58,744 nucleotides of DNA from the NCBI GenBank assembly GCA_013138865.1, contig WTBY01000001.1, positions 1 to 58,744 of the forward strand, given 5' to 3'. Below the pieces are notes generated by a model. The model made no database searches, was not told the origin of the DNA, and worked only from the letters and a program-made list of their open reading frames with translations. Made by a program: the position numbers and the translations under genes. Shown one piece after another: positions 16,397 to 25,424 of the stretch. Position 1 is the stretch's first letter, and every line of letters begins with the position of its first letter. This stretch comes from Helicobacteraceae bacterium. GTDB taxonomy: Bacteria > Campylobacterota > Campylobacteria > Campylobacterales > Sulfurimonadaceae.

Positions 16397-17353
16397 ATGA
16401 GTTTAGAGAAACTAAAAGAGGCACTTAAGCGAGAAGTTGTAGAGACTAATGGCCAAGAAGTAGTGGATCTTTTAAAACTTGTATCAACCAATGCAAATGA
16501 CTCCAATCAGTATTTAGTCTTTCATGGATCAACATCTGACTTTTATGCAAAAAATGTTTCAAAAGTTGAAGAGTTATTAGTCTATAAAGAGATAAATATA
16601 GTAAGAAACTCTACTAATGAGTACATAATTGGAACAGCAGATATTCGTGGACGCATGACGACTATGGTTAATTTTGACAAGTGGATGGGTAATGAAGTTT
16701 TAGATGAAGAAGAGTATGAGTTAGTTCTTATAGCCTCTTATGGTGGGCACCGTTTTGGACTAGTTATAAAAAAAGTTGAATTTATTATAACACTTGATCC
16801 ATCATCTATGAGTGATAATAGTGCTGATAATGAGAAGTCTCTTTTTATGGTCAAAATAAAAGTGGCTGATGAAGATAAGTTATGTTCTATTTTTGATAGC
16901 GATCGACTTCTTTTAGATGTTTTTGAAGATGAGGGATTTAACACAGAAATAGCTATAAATTCTAGTAAAATTATAACTTCAAGTAAGAAAAAAATCATTT
17001 TTTGCGACGATAGTAAGTTTATTCGAGTTATGGTTGAGAAGTTATTAGTGAAACTAGAACTACCATTTGAGATCTACAATGATGGCAAAGATCTCCTTGA
17101 AGCACTTCCAAATATACCTACTGATGAGATAGGACTTTTTATAACAGATATCGAGATGCCACTTGTGGGCGGACGTGAAGTTATTGCTCAAATTCGCGCC
17201 TGTGAGAAGTATAATGATATAAATATAATAGTGCATACAAATATGGCAAATGATATTATGGCAAAAGAGTTACATGATGCAGGTGCTTGTGATATAATAA
17301 GCAAAGTAAATATGCTCGCACTTGGCGAAGCAATAGAGGAGTGGATACGATAA
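16397..17353 (+). CDS. cheV: Chemotaxis coupling protein CheV (CheW domain plus receiver)
   Basis: The 318-residue protein has a CheW-like domain (about 30-165) and a C-terminal receiver (about 195-318) with the acidic pocket C-D-D-S, phosphorylation Asp in F-I-T-D-I-E-M-P, and Lys in I-S-K-V-N. CheV links chemoreceptors to CheA and tunes signalling according to its phosphorylation. Campylobacterota usually carry one or more CheV proteins. The CheW part has the typical I-I-G-T-A-D-I-R-G segment. Its stop overlaps the next ATG by one base. Confidence 0.92.
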   Translation: MSLEKLKEALKREVVETNGQEVVDLLKLVSTNANDSNQYLVFHGSTSDFYAKNVSKVEELLVYKEINIVRNSTNEYIIGTADIRGRMTTMVNFDKWMGNEVLDEEEYELVLIASYGGHRFGLVIKKVEFIITLDPSSMSDNSADNEKSLFMVKIKVADEDKLCSIFDSDRLLLDVFEDEGFNTEIAINSSKIITSSKKKIIFCDDSKFIRVMVEKLLVKLELPFEIYNDGKDLLEALPNIPTDEIGLFITDIEMPLVGGREVIAQIRACEKYNDINIIVHTNMANDIMAKELHDAGACDIISKVNMLALGEAIEEWIR

Positions 17354-18144
17354 TGACGAAGTTTTTTATAGGATTTTTAATTTTAATAAATTTAGCGAAT
17401 GCGGCAGCAATAGAGAGTGAAATAATATCGCTCAAAGATGATATAGCAACTATAAAAGTTAGTAATATTCAAGTAGGTATTAGTGGAATAGTAGTTAGAA
17501 ATTTCACTGAAGATCATAGCTCTATCATAGCCTATACAACAGTTGTAAGTTATGACAAAGCAGCTCAAGAAGCAAAAATAAAACTAAAAAAATATAATGG
17601 TTTAGTACACAACGCTTTACCAAAAGGTCTATGGGATCCAAAAGTAGGAGACACAGTCTTACTAGCTTACTCTTATAAACGTGCGTTACTGATCGCACCA
17701 AATGAGAGTAGTTACTATAATGTAATTCAACGTATACCTAGTCTTAGTTGGAGTTCACCTGACCTTTTTGCAACATTTTTGTCTAACAGAAAAGCACTTA
17801 AACCAACAAAAAAATGGTTTAGAAACTACTGTACACATACAGCAGTTGGACTACTTTATGTAAATGTAGCAGATGAGCTTTTTACTATGGATTGTCAGAG
17901 TATGGTTCTGCTTCAAAATATGCCAATGGATACAAAAAAAGAGACACCAGAGCTATTTCCTTTTTTTACAAATGTAACAGATCCTGATAAAGGTTTTTTT
18001 GGTGGTATATTTAACTCAGTTGACACAGATGCAGAGTATGCTAAAAAAGATACTTATAGTCCGTACTACTTAGGAATGATTAACAAATTCAATAAAGAGA
18101 ACCCTATATACACAGCTTATAAAAAGAAAAATGCAAAGGACTAA
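17353..18144 (+). CDS. PgbA-like plasminogen-binding N-terminal domain protein
   Basis: A 263-residue exported protein with a signal peptide (M-T-K-F-F-I-G-F-L-I-L-I-N-L-A-N-A-A) and the domain first described in Helicobacter pylori PgbA/PgbB, widespread in Campylobacterota. In free-living species plasminogen binding is unlikely to be its role; a cell-envelope function is more plausible. ATG 17353 is preferred over an in-frame GTG at 17341, because AGAGGAG falls at a usable distance before the ATG but runs up to the GTG itself. It is coupled to cheV (TAATG) and followed by glcD one base after its stop. Confidence 0.75.
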   Translation: MTKFFIGFLILINLANAAAIESEIISLKDDIATIKVSNIQVGISGIVVRNFTEDHSSIIAYTTVVSYDKAAQEAKIKLKKYNGLVHNALPKGLWDPKVGDTVLLAYSYKRALLIAPNESSYYNVIQRIPSLSWSSPDLFATFLSNRKALKPTKKWFRNYCTHTAVGLLYVNVADELFTMDCQSMVLLQNMPMDTKKETPELFPFFTNVTDPDKGFFGGIFNSVDTDAEYAKKDTYSPYYLGMINKFNKENPIYTAYKKKNAKD

Positions 18145-18145
18145 T

Positions 18146-19531
18146 ATGCTTGATTCTAAACATATAAAACATTTTGAAAAGCTTGTAGGAACTGAAAATA
18201 TGTACAGTGACAAAGCTCACTTAATAGCTTACTCTTACGATGCAACTCGTGAAAAGTATGAGCCAGATGCTGTTCTTTTCCCGCGTACAGAAGAGGATAT
18301 AAGTGAAGTTTTAAAGTACTGTAATGAACACTCAATCGTGATCGTTCCACGCGGTGCAGGGAGTGGTTTTACGGGTGGAGCATTACCAAGTACGGGTGGT
18401 ATAGTTTTAGCCTTAGAAAAACATATGAACAAGATCTTAGAGATTGATATGGAAAATATGGTTGCGATCGTTCAACCCGGTGTTATAAATATGGATCTTC
18501 AAAAAGCTGTTGAAGCTGTTGGTCTATTTTATCCACCAGATCCAGCTTCTCAAGAGTACTCTACGATCGGTGGTAATGTAGCTGAAAATGCAGGTGGAAT
18601 GAGAGCCGCAAAATATGGAATAACTAAAGACTTTGTAATGGCTCTTCGCGCAGTTTTACCTAATGGCGAAGTTATTAGAAGTGGAAAAAGAACTATTAAA
18701 GATGTTGCAGGTTATAACATAACAGGTATTCTGATCGCAAGTGAGGGTACACTAGCTGTAACTAGTGAAATAACACTAAAGCTTATTCCAAAACCAAAAC
18801 TAGTAAAAACTGCTATGGGTGTTTTTAATAGTGTTAATAGTGCTATGGAAGCAGTTTATAAAACAATGGCAAGTGGTGTTGTTCCAGTTGCTATGGAGTT
18901 TTTAGACAACTTAACTATTAGAGCAGTTGAGCAGACATTTAACAAAGGTTTACCGATCGAAGCAGGGGCTATTTTAGTAACTGATGTTGATGGAAACTTA
19001 GAGAATGATCTTGACTTTCAACTTGCACAAATAGAAAAAGTATTTCGTGAAAATGGATGTAGTGAGTTTAAAATAGCTAAAGATGAGGCCGAATCAGCAG
19101 ACTTATGGTTTGCAAGACGTAACGCATCTCCTGCACTAAGTGTATATGGATCTAAAAAACTTAATGAAGATGTAACCGTCCCTCGTTCAGTTCTTCCAGA
19201 GCTGTTAGAAAAGTTTTACGCGATTGCAGAAAAATACGATATTAACATACCTTGTTTTGGACATACTGGTGACGGTAATGTTCATACAAATGTTATGGTT
19301 GATGGAAGTGACCCTGAACAAGTTAAAATTGCTTACAAGGCCATTGAAGAAGTTTTTCAAGCAACTATAGATCTTGGTGGAACTTTAAGTGGTGAGCATG
19401 GTATAGGTATTGCAAAAGCACCATACATGAAGATGGCTTTTAGTGAGGCTGAACTTACTCTTTTTCAAACTATTAAACAAGCTTTTGATCCAAACAACAT
19501 TTTAAACCCAAAAAAGATGGGACTTGAGTAG
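18146..19531 (+). CDS. glcD: FAD-linked glycolate/lactate oxidase subunit GlcD
   Basis: The 461-residue flavoprotein oxidises 2-hydroxy acids (glycolate or D-lactate). The FAD-binding PCMH domain spans about 38-218, with V-P-R-G-A-G-S-G-F-T-G-G-A and S-T-I-G-G-N-V-A-E-N-A-G-G. The C-terminal catalytic domain contains C-F-G-H-T-G-D-G-N-V-H and S-G-E-H-G-I-G-I-A-K. ATG 18146 is chosen because AAAGGA lies five bases before it; the in-frame ATG at 18131 lies inside the preceding gene. GlcE and GlcF subunits are not adjacent. It overlaps the next gene by eight bases. Confidence 0.93.
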   Translation: MLDSKHIKHFEKLVGTENMYSDKAHLIAYSYDATREKYEPDAVLFPRTEEDISEVLKYCNEHSIVIVPRGAGSGFTGGALPSTGGIVLALEKHMNKILEIDMENMVAIVQPGVINMDLQKAVEAVGLFYPPDPASQEYSTIGGNVAENAGGMRAAKYGITKDFVMALRAVLPNGEVIRSGKRTIKDVAGYNITGILIASEGTLAVTSEITLKLIPKPKLVKTAMGVFNSVNSAMEAVYKTMASGVVPVAMEFLDNLTIRAVEQTFNKGLPIEAGAILVTDVDGNLENDLDFQLAQIEKVFRENGCSEFKIAKDEAESADLWFARRNASPALSVYGSKKLNEDVTVPRSVLPELLEKFYAIAEKYDINIPCFGHTGDGNVHTNVMVDGSDPEQVKIAYKAIEEVFQATIDLGGTLSGEHGIGIAKAPYMKMAFSEAELTLFQTIKQAFDPNNILNPKKMGLE

Positions 19532-20360
19532 ATCAAGAGCCTCTCTTAATAGTTTCACACGTAGAGTAAGGTTCTACATAAAAAGTATGTATGATGATCA
19601 GATCTCATACTACGCTTCTAGCCTTAGCTTTTACACTATTTTTACGCTTGTACCAATTCTTTACCTAATACTCTCTATTGGTGCAAATATACCAGACTTT
19701 GCTCAGTATTTTGAACAGTTTAAAAACTTTATATTCTCAAATATTATGCCTGTTAATTCTGATGCTATTAGTAAATATCTTGACTCATTTATGCATAATT
19801 CTATAAAACTTGGGTTTTTCTCTTTGATCGCTATTATGATCGCATCGATGCTGTTTTTTAAAGATTTTGAGTTTATAGTAAATAAACTTTTTAAAACACC
19901 ATCACGTAACTTTTTTGGTTCAGTTGCAGTTTTTTGGATGCTATTAACTTTGACACCGATCGCACTAACGCTCTCTTTTTGGCTATCTTCAGCACTATTT
20001 ATGAGAGCAAATGAGCTAATACATATAGGTTTATGGGAGCAGATGATCTTACTATTTCCATACATCATAATATGGTTTCTGTTTTTTGCTACTTTTAAAA
20101 TAGTACCACATACAAAAGTAAATACTAAAGCAGCATTTATAACATCATTTATAATTTCAGGAGTTTGGTATATAGCGAAAAATGGTTTTGTATACTATAC
20201 ATTTTATGCAAAAACTTACGCAACTATGTATGGTTCTTTAGCGATATTTTTCTTCTTTTTTTTATGGATCTATGTCTCATGGCTTATAGTTGTATATGGT
20301 TTTAAGCTATGCTACTTACTGCACACTCACTATAAACTCAAAGATCAGCAAAGTAGTTAA
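19524..20360 (+). CDS. YihY/virulence factor BrkB family inner-membrane protein
   Basis: A 278-residue protein with about six membrane segments and the YihY signature Y-A-S-S-L-S-F-Y-T-I-F-T-L-V-P near residue 30 and Y-G-S-L-A-I-F-F-F-F-F-L-W-I-Y-V-S-W near 235. The family was once misnamed RNase BN; its function is not settled. Translation starts at TTG within the last codons of glcD, suggesting coupling. The stop codon lies inside the terminator hairpin. Confidence 0.88.
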   Translation: MSRSRASLNSFTRRVRFYIKSMYDDQISYYASSLSFYTIFTLVPILYLILSIGANIPDFAQYFEQFKNFIFSNIMPVNSDAISKYLDSFMHNSIKLGFFSLIAIMIASMLFFKDFEFIVNKLFKTPSRNFFGSVAVFWMLLTLTPIALTLSFWLSSALFMRANELIHIGLWEQMILLFPYIIIWFLFFATFKIVPHTKVNTKAAFITSFIISGVWYIAKNGFVYYTFYAKTYATMYGSLAIFFFFFLWIYVSWLIVVYGFKLCYLLHTHYKLKDQQSS

Positions 20361-20391
20361 GTAATTTTATATTTTATTACTTAAGCTACTT
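20351..20391. terminator. Bidirectional hairpin terminator
   Basis: AAGTAG-TTAAGTAAT (20351-20365) pairs with ATTACTTAA-G-CTACTT (20376-20391), giving fifteen base pairs with one bulged G and a ten-base T-rich loop. It covers the end of the YihY gene and separates it from the convergent DUF1624 gene. Confidence 0.78.
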
Positions 20392-20395
20392 GCTA

Positions 20396-21565
20396 CTAAA
20401 GATAACTAAGCCACCAATCTTTACGATTTTTCTTCAGCTCAGCAAACCATCTACTTGGGTAGTAGAGTATTAAAACTACTAAAAACCAAGCAATATATGT
20501 TGGTGCTAACTCTGAACCATAACTGTACCCTTCAGGACTATGTCCTCTAGGAGTACCATATAACCAACTAGCATCTCCATATACCATTAGAGCTAAAGCA
20601 ATGCCTCCTAAGTGAAGAAGTGGTAGATGAAGTACATAGAAAAAAAATGGGACTTGTCCAAAGTCTCTTAATGGATGAGACCATTTACCTAAGTTTCTAT
20701 CTAACATACTCATTAGTATCATCAATAAACCTAACAGTACAGCTAAATATACGAGTGATGGAGGATATTTTGTAAAATTTAAAAAACTCATTAAAGTTGT
20801 TGTAAAGTCTACTTGTTTACTCCATAATACTGGATCTCCATATAGATTTGTAAAACGTAATAGTAGACCAAAAGTTAATAGACCTAAGCCTGTATTAAAT
20901 AATACTTTTTTTCTCTCAACTCTTGCTAACTTTGTGACTGGTCCAAAAAGATAGCCAAGTGCCATTACACCAATCCAAGGTACAAATGGATAAATAACAT
21001 TAACTTGAAAACTACCAATGTTGAAATGTCCAGGTTCATGTGTAAGGTACCATAACCATGCGTAAGAACTAAAGCTTTGTGGATCTACGTAATCGAAAGC
21101 ATTGTGAGCAAAAATCATTGTAAGTGCAATCGTTGCAATTGCCCATTTTGGAAGGTATATTAGAGCTGCCATAAAGATCATACTTATACCAATAGCAAAT
21201 AAGACAGCTATCTTGGGTTTATATATGAACTCTGGAGTAAATGACCAAAAGAATCCAACAAGTGTTAACTCTAAAAATATTAACCATAAACCTCGTGTAA
21301 ATGCCAGTTTCGCAAGTTCTGCTTTAGTTCTTCTTCCAGATGCAAAATAAAGACCAATTCCAGCTAAGAACATAAAAGTTGGTGCCGCAAAATGTGTGAT
21401 CCATCTTGTTAAAAAAACTTCTATATTTGTTATAGCAATATCTGTTGGTGCAAAATAAACATATCCTAAAGCAAAAAAATCACGAGAGTGATCTAGAGCC
21501 ATAATAATTATAGTCAATCCTCGTAGAACATCTAACGCTTCATATCGTTGAACTGTTGGTTTCAT
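20396..21565 (-). CDS. DUF1624/HGSNAT-like heparan-alpha-glucosaminide N-acetyltransferase family membrane protein
   Basis: The 389-residue protein has about ten membrane segments and the family N-terminus R-Y-E-A-L-D-V-L-R-G-L-T-I-I-I-M-A-L-D-H-S-R-D-F-F. Other family blocks are F-A-A-P-T-F-M-F-L-A-G and a C-terminal H-L-P-L-L-H segment. Relatives transfer acetyl groups across membranes to sugars; the bacterial proteins are largely uncharacterised. It is monocistronic, with 165 bases of mostly featureless DNA between it and the next gene on the minus strand. Confidence 0.78.
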   Translation of the reverse strand: MKPTVQRYEALDVLRGLTIIIMALDHSRDFFALGYVYFAPTDIAITNIEVFLTRWITHFAAPTFMFLAGIGLYFASGRRTKAELAKLAFTRGLWLIFLELTLVGFFWSFTPEFIYKPKIAVLFAIGISMIFMAALIYLPKWAIATIALTMIFAHNAFDYVDPQSFSSYAWLWYLTHEPGHFNIGSFQVNVIYPFVPWIGVMALGYLFGPVTKLARVERKKVLFNTGLGLLTFGLLLRFTNLYGDPVLWSKQVDFTTTLMSFLNFTKYPPSLVYLAVLLGLLMILMSMLDRNLGKWSHPLRDFGQVPFFFYVLHLPLLHLGGIALALMVYGDASWLYGTPRGHSPEGYSYGSELAPTYIAWFLVVLILYYPSRWFAELKKNRKDWWLSYL

Positions 21566-21730
21566 AGCTAATCCAATAATTAATTTTTAGTAATGGTAAG
21601 TATAGCAGACTTAAAAATTTAATGGATTAAGTCAGTATTTAGAGAATAACCAAATGAGCTTTCTATTGCTCCGCAGTATAATTATCACCGCGAAGTGTAC
21701 AAAAAGAAGATATAGGTGAGTTAGAAAGTA

Positions 21731-21940
21731 TTATTTTAACAATTGTTCAATTACATAGTTTGACTTCTCTTCTTTAGTATCAGCCACACTGCTTAAGTAG
21801 TTTGGAAAAAAGAAGTATTTAATGATTGCAAACATTATAAATATTTTCATAGCGATTATTAGCCATAAGTTTTTAGAGTACTTTTTTAGGTTTCTAAAAC
21901 CATCTATGTAGAGTTTAAAAAATTCTAATGGTGAGATCAT
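21731..21940 (-). CDS. DUF4492-type small membrane protein
   Basis: A 69-residue protein with one membrane segment (about 27-48) and the family-like pattern F-F-K-L-Y-I-D-G-F-R-N, then W-L-I-I-A-M-K-I-F-I-M-F-A-I-I-K, then F-F-F-P-N-Y-L. Members occur in Campylobacterota and Bacteroidota, often near terminal oxidase genes, but no oxidase is here. I prefer the ATG at 21940, ten bases after the upstream stop. A TTG at 21988 would add 16 residues but overlap the preceding gene by 38 bases. Neither has a strong ribosome binding site. Confidence 0.65.
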   Translation of the reverse strand: MISPLEFFKLYIDGFRNLKKYSKNLWLIIAMKIFIMFAIIKYFFFPNYLSSVADTKEEKSNYVIEQLLK

Positions 21941-21950
21941 ACTGTATATA

Positions 21951-22193
21951 TTAAAAAGAGAATGATTTAATGAGTTTTTCTTTATCAACTGATTCTATAG
22001 CTTTATCACTATCAACACTATCTTTAACATCTTTTAGTGTTATATCTGAACCTTTTGAAGCGGCAGCCATTGCTTTTTTAGTATCTACAGAGGCTTTTGC
22101 TTTGTCAGTATCGATCGCACCTGCCATGCTAGAGAAGTCAAAGCTAAATAGTAGTGTATTAAGTAGTGTAAGTGAAAGTAAAACTCTTTTCAT
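21951..22193 (-). CDS. Small secreted protein with repeated V-D-x-K segments
   Basis: An 80-residue protein with a signal peptide (M-K-R-V-L-L-S-L-T-L-L-N-T-L-L-F-S) and a mature part made of short charged repeats: A-I-D-T-D-K-A, S-V-D-T-K-K-A, S-V-D-S-D-K-A and S-V-D-K-E-K-L. The periodic Asp/Lys pattern suggests an amphipathic helical rod. It is not a recognised domain. AAAGGAAATATATA precedes the ATG. It is followed by the DUF4492-type gene and could be co-transcribed with it. Confidence 0.6.
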   Translation of the reverse strand: MKRVLLSLTLLNTLLFSFDFSSMAGAIDTDKAKASVDTKKAMAAASKGSDITLKDVKDSVDSDKAIESVDKEKLIKSFSF

Positions 22194-22267
22194 TATATAT
22201 TTCCTTTTATTTGAGAATATTATAGCGAAAGAGTTTTATGTTTTATACTGACTTTAGTGAAGTATTT

Positions 22268-23071
22268 TCACCTCTTATGCTCAACTTTTTTTGCAGCATC
22301 TTTAAAGTCAAGATTTAAATTCGTTTTTCTAAAGCGCTCAGTATCTATTAAATGCATTCTAAAATCGTAAATAGGCATTATTTTAAGAACTCCTCTTTTC
22401 AATTTCATACCAAGCATATGACCACCTTTTGTATTTTTATCATTAAGGAAATGAAAGTGAAAGCCTGTAACATTAATGTTTTTCATATATTTTGGAAACC
22501 AAAAACCTACAATTGTTCCCTTCACATTATTAAACTTATATTTATTTTCAACTTTCGCAATTGTCTCTATTAGTGGCTTATGTCCTTCTGGTTGAGCACA
22601 TTCTGAACGTAGACGTACGCTTGAAAAATCTCCGCTAATTGAAACTGCATAAATTAGATTTTTAGAATTAAATTTAGTTTCTATATATTTATGGATTGAG
22701 TCCATTGTGTCATACTCACCAAGTGGGTAATTTTTACTAGTTTTAAAATTTGTAACAACAGCAAATGGAGTATTCATATTTTTGGCTGAATGCGCATTAC
22801 CATTTGCATCTATTCTATAAAAATTGTTATCTAGTGCAACCATCTCACCATTAACGGCGTTAACTGTACCTAAACCAAAATTTCCAAAGTTAGAGACTTC
22901 ATTAATTGAAATATTACCTTCATATACACCAGCTAAAAGTGAATTTAAAGTACCTACTTGGTATACCATTGCAGCAGAGTTATTGAGTGTTTCATCTTCT
23001 ACTTTTGTCTCACTTGATACTGCAAAAGTAGTTATTAAAAGTAAAGAACATAGTATTGAAATTGGTTTCAT
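22268..23071 (-). CDS. budA: Exported alpha-acetolactate decarboxylase
   Basis: The enzyme decarboxylates 2-acetolactate to acetoin. Residues 36-250 match the family: Y-Q-V-G-T-L-N-S-L-L-A-G-V-Y-E-G near the start, F-G-L-G-T-V-N-A-V-N-G-E, then G-T-I-V-G-F-W-F-P and the zinc ligands in G-F-H-F-H-F-L-N-D, then G-G-H-M-L-G. The catalytic Glu/Arg candidates (V-R-L-R-S-E) are present. Unlike most cytoplasmic BudA proteins it has an N-terminal Sec signal peptide (about residues 1-19, ending A-V-S-S-E), which points to the periplasm. It is followed upstream by an AEC carrier and an MHS transporter on the same strand. Confidence 0.88.
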   Translation of the reverse strand: MKPISILCSLLLITTFAVSSETKVEDETLNNSAAMVYQVGTLNSLLAGVYEGNISINEVSNFGNFGLGTVNAVNGEMVALDNNFYRIDANGNAHSAKNMNTPFAVVTNFKTSKNYPLGEYDTMDSIHKYIETKFNSKNLIYAVSISGDFSSVRLRSECAQPEGHKPLIETIAKVENKYKFNNVKGTIVGFWFPKYMKNINVTGFHFHFLNDKNTKGGHMLGMKLKRGVLKIMPIYDFRMHLIDTERFRKTNLNLDFKDAAKKVEHKR

Positions 23072-23090
23072 TTAAAGCCTTTTTAATAGA

Positions 23091-24047
23091 TTAAAAACTA
23101 TGAAACGAAAGTATTATTGGTATACTAATCGCACTCATAATAGTCGTTATAAATAGTAATTTAGAAGCAAGTTTAACATCACAACCATACTTTGATGCCA
23201 AAACAACACTTAACATTGCTGTAGGCATTGCAGTTTCAATAATAATTACCTGATATTGCCAAACTTCCATCTGCATCATTTGAAATGGTATAAAAACTAA
23301 TAGTGGGCTCACTATTAGTTTTAGTATTACAACAAATATAGCTAATAAGAGTACATCTTTTATGCCTATAAATTGAAGTGCTACACCAACAGTTAGCGTA
23401 ACAAAAAATGTATTTGCATGACCGACAAGCTTAACAGCATCAAAAAACTCTTTGAAAAAAGGTGTTTGTGTTGGAAGATCAAAAGTAGACCAGAGTATAC
23501 CAGCACCTAATGCCATAAATAGTGGAGATTTTAAAAATGTAAATAGTGACTCTGAAAACGTCACATTTTTAGAATCTTTATTACCAAAATAGATTGCTAC
23601 CATAGTACCAAAGGTAAAGATTCCAATACCTACACCTAGTTCTGATGTAAAGACCATTTCAGTCATTACTGCTATATTTTCAGGAAATAGCTGTTGAGCA
23701 AATGCATAACCTAACATTGCAGAGCTACTAAATGCAGAGACAAGCATAAAAGAGCCAAGTTGTCTGTTTTCTAATTTTAATGCTTTACCAATAAACCATG
23801 CAGCAGTTAGTACAAATACTTCTACTGACAATATTATTAAAACTAAAATAAGATATTCTGCATCAATTTTGGATGCATGTGCAAGTGAGTAAAATTCAAC
23901 TGCCGGAAGTGTAATAGTTACAACAATTTTTCCAAATAGTGCGCCATCTTCATCTTTTAGTACTCCTAAATTTCGAAGTGACACAACAAAAACTATCATA
24001 AACACTAATACAGAAATTGAAGAGACTGCGCTTAAAAATGCATCCAT
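23091..24047 (-). CDS. AEC family transporter (auxin efflux carrier type)
   Basis: A 318-residue inner-membrane protein with about ten membrane segments in two five-helix halves. The features are V-S-L-R-N-L-G-V-L near the N-terminus, the mid-protein G-I-F-T-F-G-T-M-V, and E-T-A-M-P-T-A-M-L-S-V-V-L-A-S-K-Y-G near residue 272, which is the most conserved AEC block. Bacterial members often export or take up malate, malonate or other carboxylates. Being 19 bases from budA and 12 bases from the MHS gene, it is likely in one operon with them. Confidence 0.85.
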   Translation of the reverse strand: MDAFLSAVSSISVLVFMIVFVVSLRNLGVLKDEDGALFGKIVVTITLPAVEFYSLAHASKIDAEYLILVLIILSVEVFVLTAAWFIGKALKLENRQLGSFMLVSAFSSSAMLGYAFAQQLFPENIAVMTEMVFTSELGVGIGIFTFGTMVAIYFGNKDSKNVTFSESLFTFLKSPLFMALGAGILWSTFDLPTQTPFFKEFFDAVKLVGHANTFFVTLTVGVALQFIGIKDVLLLAIFVVILKLIVSPLLVFIPFQMMQMEVWQYQVIIIETAMPTAMLSVVLASKYGCDVKLASKLLFITTIMSAISIPIILSFHSF

Positions 24048-24059
24048 ATTTATAAACCT

Positions 24060-25328
24060 TTATATATTTTCTAAGTTTTCTCGTTTGTTAGTTTCAGGAA
24101 TTGTAAATACGGTTATAAGGCTGATAGCTGACATAATAGTAATATACCATGCTATTGCTAGGTTGTCATGTGTAGAGTGAATTAACCATGTCGCAATTAT
24201 TGGTACTGTTCCACCGAATATTGCAAAACTAAGATTAAAAGCGATACTTACTGCACTAAATCTAATTTCTGTTTTAAATAGCTCAACCATAACAACACCT
24301 ATGACACCCATGAGTGAACCTATGAAAATAGCAAATATACTTTGTGCCATTAAAAGATCAACAAGTGAATCACCTAACATTAGTTTATAAAGAGGGTACG
24401 ATAAAAATGTTAACCCACCTATGGCAAATACAAGTATTGTTTTTCTACCTAGTCTGTTTGATAGTTGACTTGTAATAACCATAGCTACGATCGTAACAAG
24501 TAACGCTATAGAGTTTATCTCAAGTGAATAAGTTTTTGTTGTGTGTAGTATTTTTTGCATCCAGATAGGGTTGTATATGAAAACTGTGTAAAAACTAACA
24601 GCAAAAGACAGGTTAAGAAGAAAAACTTGTATAAAAGGTTTAATATTCTCTTTAATATTTTTTTTGAAAGTTCCTCTACTTTGAGCTTTATCATCGGCAC
24701 TATATGTCTCAGGTAGATGTTTTCTTATGTATATACCTACAATAGCTATTAATACACCAAATAAGAAAGGTATTCTCCATGCCCACTCTGCAACACTTTC
24801 ATTTCCAAAAAGTGAGTAGATAGTTACACCCATTAAGCTTCCAAGTAAAACACCAAGAATAGTACCTGCAAATGGTACAACAGCAGATAGTGCACGATTT
24901 TTATGAGAAGATAGTTCTGATAAATATATAATAGAGCCGGTATGCTCTCCACCAACTGAAAGACCTTGCAGCATTCTCATAAGAATAAGTAAAATAGGGG
25001 CAAAAATTCCAATAGTTTCATAAGTAGGCATTAAACCTATCATTACAGAAGGAATAGCCATTAAGAAAATAGAGTACGTTAAAACTCTTTTTCTTCCATA
25101 GTTATCACCAATGTAACCAAAGACTATTGCACCTATAGGTCTCATTAAAAAACCTAATGCAAAGGCAGCAAAAGCTGACATTACAGAAACATAGTGGTTA
25201 TCTGAAGGAAAAAATTGTGCAGCAATTACAAGGGCGAAGAAGCCATAAACTGTAAAGTCATACCACTCCATTACCTCGCCAAGGAGTCCGGCTAGGTAAG
25301 TTTTTTTGTTTATAGTTTTTTCTTTCAT
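24060..25328 (-). CDS. MFS transporter, metabolite:H+ symporter (MHS) subfamily
   Basis: A 422-residue, twelve-segment carrier of the ProP/KgtP/CitH-like group. The hallmark N-terminus G-L-L-G-E-V-M-E-W-Y-D-F-T-V-Y-G is present, then G-F-L-M-R-P-I-G-A-I-V-F-G and the loop G-D-N-Y-G-R-K-R-V-L, and R-M-L-Q-G-L-S-V-G-G-E-H-T-G-S near residue 120. Substrates in this group include citrate, 2-oxoglutarate, proline and betaine; the sequence alone does not choose between them. It is the first gene of the AEC-budA run. Confidence 0.9.
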   Translation of the reverse strand: MKEKTINKKTYLAGLLGEVMEWYDFTVYGFFALVIAAQFFPSDNHYVSVMSAFAAFALGFLMRPIGAIVFGYIGDNYGRKRVLTYSIFLMAIPSVMIGLMPTYETIGIFAPILLILMRMLQGLSVGGEHTGSIIYLSELSSHKNRALSAVVPFAGTILGVLLGSLMGVTIYSLFGNESVAEWAWRIPFLFGVLIAIVGIYIRKHLPETYSADDKAQSRGTFKKNIKENIKPFIQVFLLNLSFAVSFYTVFIYNPIWMQKILHTTKTYSLEINSIALLVTIVAMVITSQLSNRLGRKTILVFAIGGLTFLSYPLYKLMLGDSLVDLLMAQSIFAIFIGSLMGVIGVVMVELFKTEIRFSAVSIAFNLSFAIFGGTVPIIATWLIHSTHDNLAIAWYITIMSAISLITVFTIPETNKRENLENI

Positions 25329-25424
25329 TACTTATCCTTTTATTTTATAGTAAGTTTAATATAAAAAAGTAATAGAATGTAATGAATAATATATCAAATA
25401 AATCTGATAGTTATATTTTATTTA

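Noticed and set aside
21650-21715. A 21-codon open stretch without start codon, containing N-Y-H-R-E-V-Y-K-K-K-I before a stop, possibly the tail of a decayed gene
   Set aside because: No start, no ribosome binding site and too short to match any family; could be chance in a 165-base gap.
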